Positions 57,220 through 64,000 of a stretch of 64,000 bases of DNA are shown here, piece after piece; the first letter of the stretch is position 1; each line of letters opens with the position of its first letter. The notes below the pieces were generated by a model that saw only the letters and a program-made list of their open reading frames with translations, ran no database searches and was not told where the DNA came from. The position numbers and the translations under genes were made by a program. Origin of the DNA: Luteolibacter sp. (GTDB lineage Bacteria > Verrucomicrobiota > Verrucomicrobiia > Verrucomicrobiales > Akkermansiaceae); the NCBI GenBank assembly GCA_030696085.1, contig JAUYNL010000029.1, positions 87,421-151,420 of the forward strand, read 5' to 3'.

Positions 57220-57304
57220 GCCTCAAACTTACAAAAAGCACCAAGCTTGTCCACAAACAATTTTGAATCGTAAACCACTTAAAACCAAAGATCCAATCAC
57301 CAAC

Positions 57305-57616
57305 ATGCGAACACTTTAAGGCATCCTGCAAACTGACCTCAAAACCTTAACCTCACAAACCCTTTAAATACAAGGGTTTCTCCGGCTCCACAAAACAAAT
57401 ATGCGTACAAAACTTCTCAAAGATGCGAACCTTGAAAACAGAAATGCGAACACACACCTATTCCCCAAGATCCCAACTCAATACCTCCAAACCTTGGCGT
57501 CACAATCCAATCAAAAAGAACACTCTACAAACTATGCTCCTTACAAGATGCGTACCAAACCCGCAAAAATGCGAACCACTTAGAAAATGTGCGAACACTT
57601 TCCAAAACATGCGATC
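57305..57616 (+). repeat. Iteron-like array of ATGCGWAC direct repeats (8 copies)
   Basis: Copies begin at 57,305; 57,401; 57,423; 57,444; 57,548; 57,569; 57,589 (GTGCGAAC) and 57,609 (ATGCGATC), all in the same orientation. Two runs have 20-22 bp spacing (two helical turns): 57,401-57,444 and 57,548-57,609. The rest of each unit is variable and A-rich. This resembles the iterons of plasmid origins or operator arrays. It lies between the 504-aa gene's start and the hairpin field. Confidence 0.75.
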
Positions 57617-57704
57617 TATTCCCCATTTCGGGGCCTTTTTACCTCATTTTGCCCGGCTCCGGCCTTGGTTTAGGGCCGGCTCCGAGGACTCCATTTGAGG
57701 GGCA

Positions 57705-57758
57705 CAGAATACAGAAGGCCTATCGCCCAACGTGCCGTAATCAGGTTACAGAATACAG
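57705..57758 (+). repeat. Direct repeat CAGAATACAG
   Basis: CAGAATACAG occurs at 57,705-57,714 and again within 57,748-57,758 (ACAGAATACAG). The copies border the hairpin field and may be a target duplication or a degenerate recombination site. Confidence 0.5.
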
Positions 57759-57766
57759 GCAGGATG

Positions 57767-58155
57767 GGCGGGCTTGCGCCCGCCACCACGTTCGTCCACC
57801 CTACGGGATGGACTCTCTATCCTGCTCTTTCGGAAAGGGATCATCCGGCTGCGCCTCCGACACCTTTCCTGGCCAGAGAGGCCGTGCCTGCGATCGTGGG
57901 TCCCTGCGGGCCTACATCCACGATCTCCGGCGCAGTCGGACCCACCCCGAGCCGGGGTGACCGCCTGCCACGCGCACCGGCCGGAGGCCGGATTTGCTGC
58001 GTGGCGGATGCCATAGGGGCATCCCGGGGAAAGCCATGGATCCCGGTGCCTGATGGCAGCGGGACCAGTGGCTCTCCCGCCGCCCATCTTCACGACAGGA
58101 CGCCCTGCGTCTTGCGTGAAGAATGGGCGGCACCGGAATCCCGCAGCGGCCGCTG
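57767..58155. other. Hairpin-dense non-coding segment (candidate structured RNA or palindromic DNA)
   Basis: At least nine stems lie head to tail: 57,767-57,784 (7 bp), 57,794-57,813, 57,892-57,925 (8 bp with an inner hairpin), 57,943-57,959 (6 bp), 57,967-58,005 (7 bp enclosing a 6-bp stem), 58,006-58,024 (7 bp, touching the previous helix), 58,032-58,073 (multi-part), 58,079-58,131 (about 24 pairs with two bulges) and a 12-bp palindrome at 58,144-58,155. Frames here look spurious. It could be a structured RNA, an origin or palindrome array; group II intron or attC features were not recognised. Confidence 0.6.
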
Positions 58156-58266
58156 GCCGACCTGCAGATCACCGGCACCCAGCTCCTTGATCCGCCCTTC
58201 CAATCCAATGGATTTGGGCGCCCCGGAGCGGGTGTGCTTGGCGGCGAACTGCCGCAGGTAAAGCCT
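58090..58266 (-). pseudogene. Possible C-terminal coding remnant
   Basis: A minus-strand frame of about 58 codons reads LYLRQFAAKHTRSGAPKSIG, then LEGRIKELGAGDLQVGQRPL, ending at a TGA. The GC-rich third positions resemble real coding sequence, unlike neighbouring frames. There is a stop immediately upstream and no start, so it is at most a gene fragment; the parent family is not recognised. Confidence 0.3.
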
Positions 58267-58284
58267 TCTTGATACCAGAACCCT

Positions 58285-58917
58285 TCAAAAAAGTAACCCC
58301 TGACCGCCCTCGGCAAGGCGCGGCGGCTTTGGTTTCAGGAAATTTGCCGCCCCGACATATTGGAGCAGCACAGACGACGGCCCGAACTCGTGGAGGTCTC
58401 CGTCGAGGAACGGGTCGATTTGTCCATCCGCCAGCACCGCCGGCATCCGGTCATGAACCTCTCGGACGCACTCCGACGGCTCTGTGGTGAGCATCGAGAA
58501 ACAAAACCCGGTTTCGTTTTCCTCCCAAATCCCGGCGATCATGATCCAACCGTCATCCTCTCGGGTGAACCGCAGGGGAACCGCCTTGCCCCCCGGGTCT
58601 TCCACCCATTCGTAGAAAGCAATGGCAGGAATCAGACACCTGCGCTCGCGGAATGCGTGACGCCACATGGCGGAATCCAACTTGTCCTCGCGCGAGTTCA
58701 CCACGGTCCGGGAAACCGGCCCCTTTGCGCCTTTGAAACTCCGCCGGAATCCCCAACTCATTTTCCGCAGATTCCCATCCGGCAAGATCACGGGTGCCGA
58801 CAGGGTCGGCCGGACAATCCGGCTTCCACTTAGAGATCGCAGTTCCTCTGCCGCAGAAATGGTAACCCGCGCAGGCAGGCGGTTTCCCTTTTTGCCGATT
58901 TCGTAGGCGGTACACAC
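58285..58917 (-). CDS. SRAP (SOS response-associated peptidase, YedK/HMCES) family protein
   Basis: 210 aa. The catalytic Cys2 follows the start Met (MCTAYEIG), with Asn in VNSREDKL, Glu in FYEWVEDPGG and His in VREVHDRMPAVL. SRAP proteins form a stable covalent link to abasic sites in single-stranded DNA, shielding them during replication. It is divergent from the AAA+ ATPase gene. The start is the only Met that puts Cys at position 2. Confidence 0.92.
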   Translation of the reverse strand: MCTAYEIGKKGNRLPARVTISAAEELRSLSGSRIVRPTLSAPVILPDGNLRKMSWGFRRSFKGAKGPVSRTVVNSREDKLDSAMWRHAFRERRCLIPAIAFYEWVEDPGGKAVPLRFTREDDGWIMIAGIWEENETGFCFSMLTTEPSECVREVHDRMPAVLADGQIDPFLDGDLHEFGPSSVLLQYVGAANFLKPKPPRLAEGGQGLLF

Positions 58918-58947
58918 ATCACGAACGTCGAGTGCCCCCCGTGATCT

Positions 58948-59025
58948 GGCAAGGAATCAAATCAAGTCCAGTGGGGAATTTCTCAACAACGTTCCTTGCC
59001 TCGCCGCGCGCTTTCGCGCGCGGCG
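58948..59025. promoter_or_regulatory. Inverted repeat and GC hairpin in the SRAP-ATPase divergent region
   Basis: GGCAAGGAA (58,948-58,956) is mirrored exactly by TTCCTTGCC (58,992-59,000). Next to it a perfect 10-bp hairpin, CGCCGCGCGC (59,002-59,011) with 59,016-59,025 and a TTTC loop, ends 24 bp before the ATPase start. The first is a candidate operator; the second would fold in the ATPase leader and might regulate its translation. Confidence 0.4.
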
Positions 59026-59048
59026 GCCGTCGGCGGCTACGCAGGGGC

Positions 59049-59987
59049 ATGAAGCACAACAACAACACCCACACCATCCTATCACCTCAGCAGGAAAACG
59101 TCCTACGCCAGATTCTGCCCATCGCTAAAATTGCTACCAGCGGTACGGTTGCCGACCTACCGGTCCGCCCGCGCACTCATACTCTCGTTGCTGGACCCAG
59201 CGGCTCGGGAAAGAGCCACATCGCCCGGGAAATCGGCAGGATGCTCGGTATTCCAACTCTTGTGATCAATGTTTCCTCCTGGGTGGTCCTCTCTGCCAGA
59301 AATGAACCGTGGACCTTCTCCGAGATTTGCACTTGGCTGGATGCCTCCTGCTCCAGTGGCGGGATACTCGTACTAGACGAATGCGACAAGTTGACTACCG
59401 GGGGTGATAGTTCCTGGCTTGGCCATATCATCCTGGAAATCCACGACCTGCTCGATGGCATCATCCCCTTGGCCGCGCGCCTGCCTAGCCAACCGGATAC
59501 CGACGTTTGGGAATGCGCGCCCGCTCCTGTCCCGGACAACCAACTCCGCACGATGCTCTCTGCTCGTCTTAGAAACAAAGTTTACATCTTAGGGTGCGGT
59601 GCGTGGCAGTCGGCATGGACGGGCATGGCCAAGCCGAAAATCGGATTCGGTAGAGGCTTTCCGGACACAGATCTCCCAGGTGCACGACAAATCCTCGAAA
59701 TGATGCAACCGGAATTGCGGCAACGTTTTCGCGACGCCATCTGCTGGCTGCCCCCGATGACCAGCGAAGATTACCACACCGTGTCCGCCCGGATCGAGGC
59801 GGAACTCCCCGAGCAACGTATGCGCGAGATTTGGAACCGGTTGGCAGGGCCAATGATCCAGCGGGCAATGGATGGCGGCCTTGGGATGCGTGTTTTCGAG
59901 GAACTCATGATGCAGACTTTGCTGGAAATCCCCGCGCGGCCGGTACCCCACTCTACAAGACAAAATCTCCGGGAACCTTTGGTCTGA
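59049..59987 (+). CDS. AAA+ ATPase
   Basis: 312 aa. Walker A GPSGSGKSH (residues 49-57) and Walker B ILVLDECDKL (106-115) are intact; sensor-like residues are less clear (LGCGAWQS after the sheet). C-terminal residues are helical (RQRFRDAICWLPPMTSEDYH). It resembles ClpX/RuvB-class P-loop NTPases in length but lacks a recognisable specificity domain. The ATG at 59,049 is preferred over a 39-residue basic extension. It may act in element replication or transposition. Confidence 0.8.
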   Translation: MKHNNNTHTILSPQQENVLRQILPIAKIATSGTVADLPVRPRTHTLVAGPSGSGKSHIAREIGRMLGIPTLVINVSSWVVLSARNEPWTFSEICTWLDASCSSGGILVLDECDKLTTGGDSSWLGHIILEIHDLLDGIIPLAARLPSQPDTDVWECAPAPVPDNQLRTMLSARLRNKVYILGCGAWQSAWTGMAKPKIGFGRGFPDTDLPGARQILEMMQPELRQRFRDAICWLPPMTSEDYHTVSARIEAELPEQRMREIWNRLAGPMIQRAMDGGLGMRVFEELMMQTLLEIPARPVPHSTRQNLREPLV

Positions 59988-60065
59988 ACCGCCACAAAAA
60001 AACCACCCTCCGCAAGCCCGCTCCCGTTTCCGGTCCGCGTGCCTTCGGGAGATTGGGGTTAATGC

Positions 60066-60350
60066 ATGAAAAAGAAAATCCACCTGGGAAAAAAGACCCT
60101 GATGAGTCTCGAAATTCAAATCACCACGATTCTCACGTCGCTGAACCGAACAGAAGTCCGCATTGATAAGTTGAAACCCGTGCGACACAACACCGGAAAT
60201 TTCGTTCTGGTCACGTATCACACGGTTGCCGATCCGGGAGTTCTGTGCAGCCAATACTGCGCCCATCAAAAAGTCGGTGACTGCTGCGATGTGTGGTTGG
60301 AGTCACCACCGGCGCACACCGACAGAATCACAAACACCTGTGCAGCTTGA
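60066..60350 (+). CDS. Hypothetical small protein
   Basis: 94 aa, not recognised. The N-terminus is basic (MKKKIHLGKKTLM) and the rest contains several cysteines (VLCSQYCAHQKVGDCCD), a pattern that could bind a metal. It lies between the ATPase and the convergent GIY-YIG gene. Reality is fair but not certain. Confidence 0.4.
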   Translation: MKKKIHLGKKTLMSLEIQITTILTSLNRTEVRIDKLKPVRHNTGNFVLVTYHTVADPGVLCSQYCAHQKVGDCCDVWLESPPAHTDRITNTCAA

Positions 60351-60355
60351 TTCGA

Positions 60356-60766
60356 TCATGCCTGCCACACTCCATAGCCTTTGGCACGGAGTTCGCGGGC
60401 AAGCCTCGCCTCCGCTTTGATCGCCTGCGCGCGGGGCATTTGCTGCCCAGCATCGGGCACGAGATCCATCCGGAGGGCGCGTCCGTAGCGATGGGCGATG
60501 CGGGATGCGTTTCTCCCTCCCGTAACGTGTTCGATGAATCTCTCTTCAGGGCGCTGACTTGAAGATCCACAGTAGAATGACGGCAGCCCCAGAATGAGGC
60601 GTGGGTTGGCTTTGAGGAACGCCGGATCCAGCGCGACGCGCGGGTCAAGTTCCAGAAGATAGATGCCCCGGCGAAGGTGCCTTGGGGAATGGTTTCCGGA
60701 CGATGGTTTCTTTTTTTTGCGGCCGTTGCCGCCGTTGTCGCCGAAGGGATTGGGATGGTTGGACAT
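60356..60766 (-). CDS. GIY-YIG-type nuclease domain protein
   Basis: 136 aa. The domain is read from GIYLLELDPRVALDP to FYCGSSSQRPEERFIEHVTG and EARLARELRAKGYGVWQA: the GIY is intact, the YIG is FYCG, and the conserved Arg (ERF) and Glu (AEARLARELR) are present. Such proteins cut DNA or act as homing/restriction nucleases; the spacing and RFxEH motif match the T5orf172/GIY-type subfamily. The N-terminal ~30 residues are low-complexity and basic. Confidence 0.7.
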   Translation of the reverse strand: MSNHPNPFGDNGGNGRKKKKPSSGNHSPRHLRRGIYLLELDPRVALDPAFLKANPRLILGLPSFYCGSSSQRPEERFIEHVTGGRNASRIAHRYGRALRMDLVPDAGQQMPRAQAIKAEARLARELRAKGYGVWQA

Positions 60767-60896
60767 GGTATTGGATGTGTTTTGGTTGATCGGCGACGCC
60801 AGAGAGGCAACCGCCGGGCAAACTCGTTACCGCGTGGCAATAACTTGCGCAACAAAAATTTGACCAAACCGACGAATTAGCGCCATTGTCATCACC

Positions 60897-61244
60897 GTGA
60901 GCGAAAACAACTCCGGAACTCCGAGCCGCGGTCCCAATTTCGAAAAGAATCAACGACCAGCATCAAGCAAAAGGGTGACCTTCGCGCTCGGTGCAGAGGG
61001 TCAGGAACAGGCGGACCGGTTGGCGCGAATCCTGTCAGTCGGTCGCAAAGGCGGTGTCTCACAATCCGCTGTCGTCCGGGGTCTGCTCCAACTCGCAGAA
61101 GCCGCAGCGCTCGAATCCGGCGATCCCGTGGCCCAAGCGGTCCTTAGATCAGCGGGAGCCACTCCCGCCCACAAGTCAGGCAAAGCCAACCCGGAGTCAG
61201 TGAAGCTTTGGAACGCGATCCGCGACACGATTCTCGAAAGCTGA
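60897..61244 (+). CDS. Small ribbon-helix-helix-like protein (GTG start)
   Basis: 115 aa. After a polar, disordered N-terminus, KRVTFALGAEGQEQADRLAR and then RKGGVSQSAVVRGLLQLAEA match the beta-helix-helix pattern of small DNA-binding proteins (CopG/ParD-like). The C-terminus is helical. It diverges from the GIY-YIG gene and could be its regulator or an element partition factor. The GTG at 60,897 is the only start giving this N-terminus. Confidence 0.55.
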   Translation: MSENNSGTPSRGPNFEKNQRPASSKRVTFALGAEGQEQADRLARILSVGRKGGVSQSAVVRGLLQLAEAAALESGDPVAQAVLRSAGATPAHKSGKANPESVKLWNAIRDTILES

Positions 61245-61445
61245 AGCCACGCGGTTGAGACAGGCACCACGCCTCCCCTGATCCCCACACGCGCTACCGC
61301 GTGACTCAAGGCCGCGCCCATATCCCGGCGCGCGCATCCGGACGCAAAATAGCGGCAGCACCATCGTGCCCGCATCCAGCGCCCTCAACCCAAATTTCGC
61401 CCTTGCCAGCGACTACACCCCAACCATCCCCCAAAACAATACACC

Positions 61446-62567
61446 ATGACCACTACACCCAAGATGAAAGAAACCAAAACAATCCCTATCAATTACACTG
61501 TTGAAAGGCTGAAGGATGGCACCGCGCGTCTCCTCGTAGAACAGACGCCAGTCCCTGGACCGCTCACTCGGCCTGTTGCGGTTCGATATTTGATCGACGA
61601 TCACGGTGAACCCGTAATCCGGAGAGGCGCGCTGCTCGGATATGATCGAATCAATCCAAGTCTGCTCTTCCTGGTCGTTAGGGCGGGCGACCTGATCTCG
61701 CTCGGAAAAAGAACGATAGGCGAAGCATCGACCGTATGGACCCATTACAAGGTCGGGCGGGGATTTCGCCTGATGGAAATCGATATCAAAGGGCGCCGCC
61801 TCTCTTATGCGGAAATCCGTTCGCGGGTCGGTCCCTATCGACTGCTGGAACAACCATCCGAGTGCGACGACTCATTGCGCGAGTTCTTATCCGATTCCGA
61901 TCATCCAAAGTGGATGCTTCCGATCCTCGAACGCCAGAAAAGGAAATGGCGAGCGAACCACCCCTCAAAGTACTATCATCTCGTCCCATCCGAAATCAAA
62001 GAATCGGAAATCCGCCGGGTTGTGAAAATCGCCCCAGGTGCCGCAATCCGATTCCTTCTACCCAAACTGACAAAAATCCAGACTCGCAGTTGCATTCGTC
62101 GCGCGCTCGCGACTGCGGTCATCCACGCCTACGATGAAATTCCGCCGACTCATTTAAAAACGGCGATTCGTGACTACCCAAGCCTCCTGCTCAAGCATCA
62201 AGGCAAGCGCATTCCCGTGGACATGCTGATGCACTGCGTGCGGATTGAACCATTTGAGGCCTTCGTGATCCGGAAACAGTTTCCAACAGACCTTCGTGCT
62301 AAAATTCTCGCCGAGACCTGCGTGCTCCCCTTCCAACTATTCAAAAGCGGAAACATCAGCCGGCTTCCTGCGGAAATTGAAACTTCCTTCCGTCGGTATC
62401 CAGTTGAATGGATCGAGATCTATCACAACGACTTCTCCAAGTTGTTTCGAGTCCTCGAACGTCACGGACGAATGAAGATGTGTCCGAAACTCCTCAATTT
62501 TCTGAAGAGTTCGCTGCCACCTGAATACCGTCCGAGCCTATTCAAATTCATCGCAAACCAACTCTGA
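61446..62567 (+). CDS. Unknown protein, paralogue A of a repeated module
   Basis: 373 aa, no family recognised. The N-terminal ~130 residues are beta-rich (GTARLLVEQTPVPGPLTRPV). Residues ~153-240 (HPKWMLPILERQKRKWRANH, YYHLVPSEIKESEIRRVVKI, CIRRALATAVIHAYDEIPPT) are shared at about 30% identity with the gene at 63,132-63,758. The C-terminus is helical. A DUF-type gene starts 13 bp downstream, so the two are an operon. The pair suggests a duplicated, element-specific function. Confidence 0.6.
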   Translation: MTTTPKMKETKTIPINYTVERLKDGTARLLVEQTPVPGPLTRPVAVRYLIDDHGEPVIRRGALLGYDRINPSLLFLVVRAGDLISLGKRTIGEASTVWTHYKVGRGFRLMEIDIKGRRLSYAEIRSRVGPYRLLEQPSECDDSLREFLSDSDHPKWMLPILERQKRKWRANHPSKYYHLVPSEIKESEIRRVVKIAPGAAIRFLLPKLTKIQTRSCIRRALATAVIHAYDEIPPTHLKTAIRDYPSLLLKHQGKRIPVDMLMHCVRIEPFEAFVIRKQFPTDLRAKILAETCVLPFQLFKSGNISRLPAEIETSFRRYPVEWIEIYHNDFSKLFRVLERHGRMKMCPKLLNFLKSSLPPEYRPSLFKFIANQL

Positions 62568-62580
62568 AATCATTTTCCAC

Positions 62581-62928
62581 ATGTTTTGCTATATCACGAA
62601 ACAAAGCCTGTTTCCGCTTGGAACAATTCTGATCGCACCCGAAATCGAACACCTTGGAATTGAAGTCCAACGTCTGCTCCGGCGACACCAGTCGGGAGAT
62701 TTCGGTTGTGTTGATTCCTATGACTCGAATCAAAACTTAGAGGCCATCGAATCCGGCGAAGGAATCGTCTCTCAATATGATGTCATGGTTGGAGAAACGG
62801 CGATCATGATCTGCGTCATGACCGAAACGGACCGCTCTTACACCGTCATTTTCGTCTTGGACAAAGAGAAGCTCAAATCTCTGAACGAACCGGAGAACGG
62901 TAACAATCAAAAACCCGAAGGTTCCTGA
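62581..62928 (+). CDS. Small plasmid/ICE-type protein
   Basis: 115 aa. FPLGTILIAPEIEHL, the motif LLRRHQSGDFGCVD, N-x-E-A-I (NQNLEAIESG), and MTETDRSYTVIFVLD match a common family on plasmids and integrative elements (typically RHxxGDWG, N..al..G.R.LS.Y, TE.DRS.T). Function is unknown; the family is sometimes mislabelled as a restriction subunit. It supports the mobile-element reading. Confidence 0.6.
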   Translation: MFCYITKQSLFPLGTILIAPEIEHLGIEVQRLLRRHQSGDFGCVDSYDSNQNLEAIESGEGIVSQYDVMVGETAIMICVMTETDRSYTVIFVLDKEKLKSLNEPENGNNQKPEGS

Positions 62929-63131
62929 TTTTTTGGGTGTCTTAGGTTGGCCTTCTTGGCACGAGGCTTTCGCCTCAATGCCCAGTTCAGCCCCCTCTGG
63001 TTGTGCAGAATTCATAAACTGCTAGAACCACAATGAAGAGAACATCACAAACAACCAATTGCTGTATTCGAAAAACCGGTCGCGACATAGCCCGTATCGC
63101 CTTCGAAATTCACATCCCGCATCCTAACATC

Positions 63132-63758
63132 ATGTCCGAGTCCGGAATCTTCAGGCGGCCAGCAGGTGGAAACGACACCGATTGGCAGCCCGACGGATTG
63201 CTGCTGAGCCACCAAGGAAACGGCCCGTCAGTCGTCATCATCCATGTTCGGCGCGGTGATGCCGTCGCGATCCGCTGGAAATACGGCGGGGGCCGAGTCG
63301 AGGCCGTCTCGTGTTTCGAGGTCTCAGCCACCTTTGAACCAGTCCAGATTACTTCCATCCATCTGGAAGAAATCAGCAAGGTGGAAGACTCTCGGAATCA
63401 GAATATCACCCATGACGCAACACGCATGAATATGCGCGAGGAAGATTTGCGCCAGCTTCTATCTGCACGCCATCCGGCATGGCTACAATCCCGGATCGAC
63501 TCCACGCTTGACGGGTGGCGCGAGGACGATCCTTCTTTTTATTACCGCGTTGTCCCATCCGGGAGAATCGAAGCGGAGATTCCTCGACTAGCTCGATGGA
63601 ACCCGGCGCGGGCACTCACGGAGTTCAAGAACTCTCTGGGTCCGGAACTGCTTCAGGATTGTATCACAAGAAGACCAGATGCTGCCGTTCATCACGCGTT
63701 TGAGATAGTCTCGCGCGCCGACCGCGCGGGACTCGTCCGGAAGCATGCCACGTACTGA
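63132..63758 (+). CDS. Unknown protein, paralogue B of the repeated module
   Basis: 208 aa from the ATG at 63,132 (an earlier start at 63,033 would add 33 residues). The C-terminal ~90 residues (HPAWLQSRIDSTLDGWREDD, FYYRVVPSGRIEAEIPRLAR, DCITRRPDAAVHHAFEIVSR) parallel the module in the 373-aa protein. The N-terminal part (WQPDGLLLSHQGNGPSVVII) is different, so only the C-terminal module is duplicated. Confidence 0.55.
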   Translation: MSESGIFRRPAGGNDTDWQPDGLLLSHQGNGPSVVIIHVRRGDAVAIRWKYGGGRVEAVSCFEVSATFEPVQITSIHLEEISKVEDSRNQNITHDATRMNMREEDLRQLLSARHPAWLQSRIDSTLDGWREDDPSFYYRVVPSGRIEAEIPRLARWNPARALTEFKNSLGPELLQDCITRRPDAAVHHAFEIVSRADRAGLVRKHATY

Positions 63759-64000
63759 TTAGTCCTTGGCATAGGCTACACTTGGCGCGTGAAAAAAGGA
63801 TTTGACGAGCTTTGGGTTTGATTTGATTGCCGCCAAGTCAGCTATAACTCGTTCCTTTAAAGACTCATTTTGCTTCAAAGGCTTTTTGGATACACCATTT
63901 GTCTTCGCATGCTGCCAGACAAACTCATCTGGATTGAGATCCGGTGCGTATGGCGGAATGAAGTGAAGCTCTAACATTCCGCGTGTCCCCTGCACATATG
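63759..64000 (-). CDS. IS630-family transposase (3' end, partial)
   Basis: The C-terminal ~80 residues are visible: GMLELHFIPPYAPDLNPDEF, then VWQHAKTNGVSKKPLKQ, which is the DDE_3 signature of IS630 with the last catalytic acid (D/E in NPDEFVW). The gene runs leftwards from beyond the window end. It ends one base after the stop of the preceding gene, so the insertion sequence probably inserted there or at least borders it. Confidence 0.85.
   Translation of the reverse strand, partial: YVQGTRGMLELHFIPPYAPDLNPDEFVWQHAKTNGVSKKPLKQNESLKERVIADLAAIKSNPKLVKSFFHAPSVAYAKD

Larger units (their letters stand above)
49205..64000 (+). mobile_element. Integrative element inserted in tRNA-Leu(CAG), left end (right end outside)
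   Basis: The tRNA-Leu fragment, an adjacent tyrosine integrase and a repressor/excisionase-like pair are typical of an integrated genomic island. Its content differs from the flank: lower and variable GC, mostly unknown genes, an orphan AAA+ ATPase, SRAP, GIY-YIG nuclease and an IS630 fragment. No second tRNA-Leu was found in the window, so at least 14.8 kb of the element is visible and it continues beyond 64,000. Other interpretation: several nested insertions. Confidence 0.75.

Noticed and set aside
57305..57616. CRISPR array
   Set aside because: The repeats are only 8 bp and the intervening sequence is 12-14 bp inside the runs, without regular spacers or cas genes.
57767..58155. Group II intron or integron attC array
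   Set aside because: No reverse transcriptase, no domain V-like motif, and no GTTRRRY/RYYYAAC core pairs were found.
57695..58261. Plus-strand 188-codon frame over the hairpin field
   Set aside because: No motif, poor start, and built of palindromic segments.

Overview
The window looks like the chromosome of a GC-rich Gram-negative bacterium of the PVC group, most likely Verrucomicrobiota (Luteolibacter/Haloferula-like). This is inferred from remembered gene content (GldG-family plus DUF4340 cluster, CE15 esterase, Lrp/AhbA-type double-module protein, DUF3820, Skp-like periplasmic protein, DAP-type lysine genes, PyrR beside PyrB), not from a database search.

Positions 1-49,200 are ordinary, densely packed chromosome. 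In order: flotillin/NfeD pair; a decayed AbrB-PIN toxin-antitoxin remnant; an ABC-2 permease, GldG-like and DUF4340 operon with no ATPase gene nearby; a SNF2 helicase; hpt, purD, pyrR, a small membrane protein and pyrB; Hsp20; menG/ubiE, cca, a fused siroheme-decarboxylase-like Lrp protein and a TPR lipoprotein-like protein; gatC-gatA; lysA with a YyaL-type thioredoxin-domain protein; a winged-helix Fic protein with an altered active site and a probable operator over its own start; an MBL hydrolase; Skp/OmpH; TPM-domain proteins; dapF; rplI with promoter and terminator; a two-component system with a lectin-like sensor; a sugar nucleotidyltransferase, hemolysin III, mutM, trpG and trpE; an ECF sigma factor with a probable membrane partner and PDZ protein; FabZ-like dehydratase, Mn-type SOD, RmuC, a barrel-like protein and a CE15 glucuronoyl esterase.

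At 49,205-49,262 lies the 3' part of a tRNA-Leu(CAG) gene. A tyrosine integrase starts about 150 bp further on. From here to the window end the sequence is accessory: an integrative element whose other end, expected to carry the intact tRNA-Leu, lies outside the window. It carries an integrase, a divergent repressor/excisionase-like pair, SRAP, an orphan AAA+ ATPase, a GIY-YIG nuclease, a ribbon-helix-helix-like protein, two paralogous unknown proteins and the 3' end of an IS630 transposase.

The most unusual part is about 52.7-58.3 kb. Two overlapping minus-strand genes encode unrecognised proteins (504 and about 993 aa) built from three copies of one roughly 120-residue module. Just upstream are eight ATGCGWAC-type iterons, six of them in two runs spaced 20-22 bp. 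Beyond them lies a roughly 400-bp stretch tiled with stable hairpins. I infer a possible replication, maintenance or mobility module that I cannot match to a known family; no function is demonstrated by the sequence.
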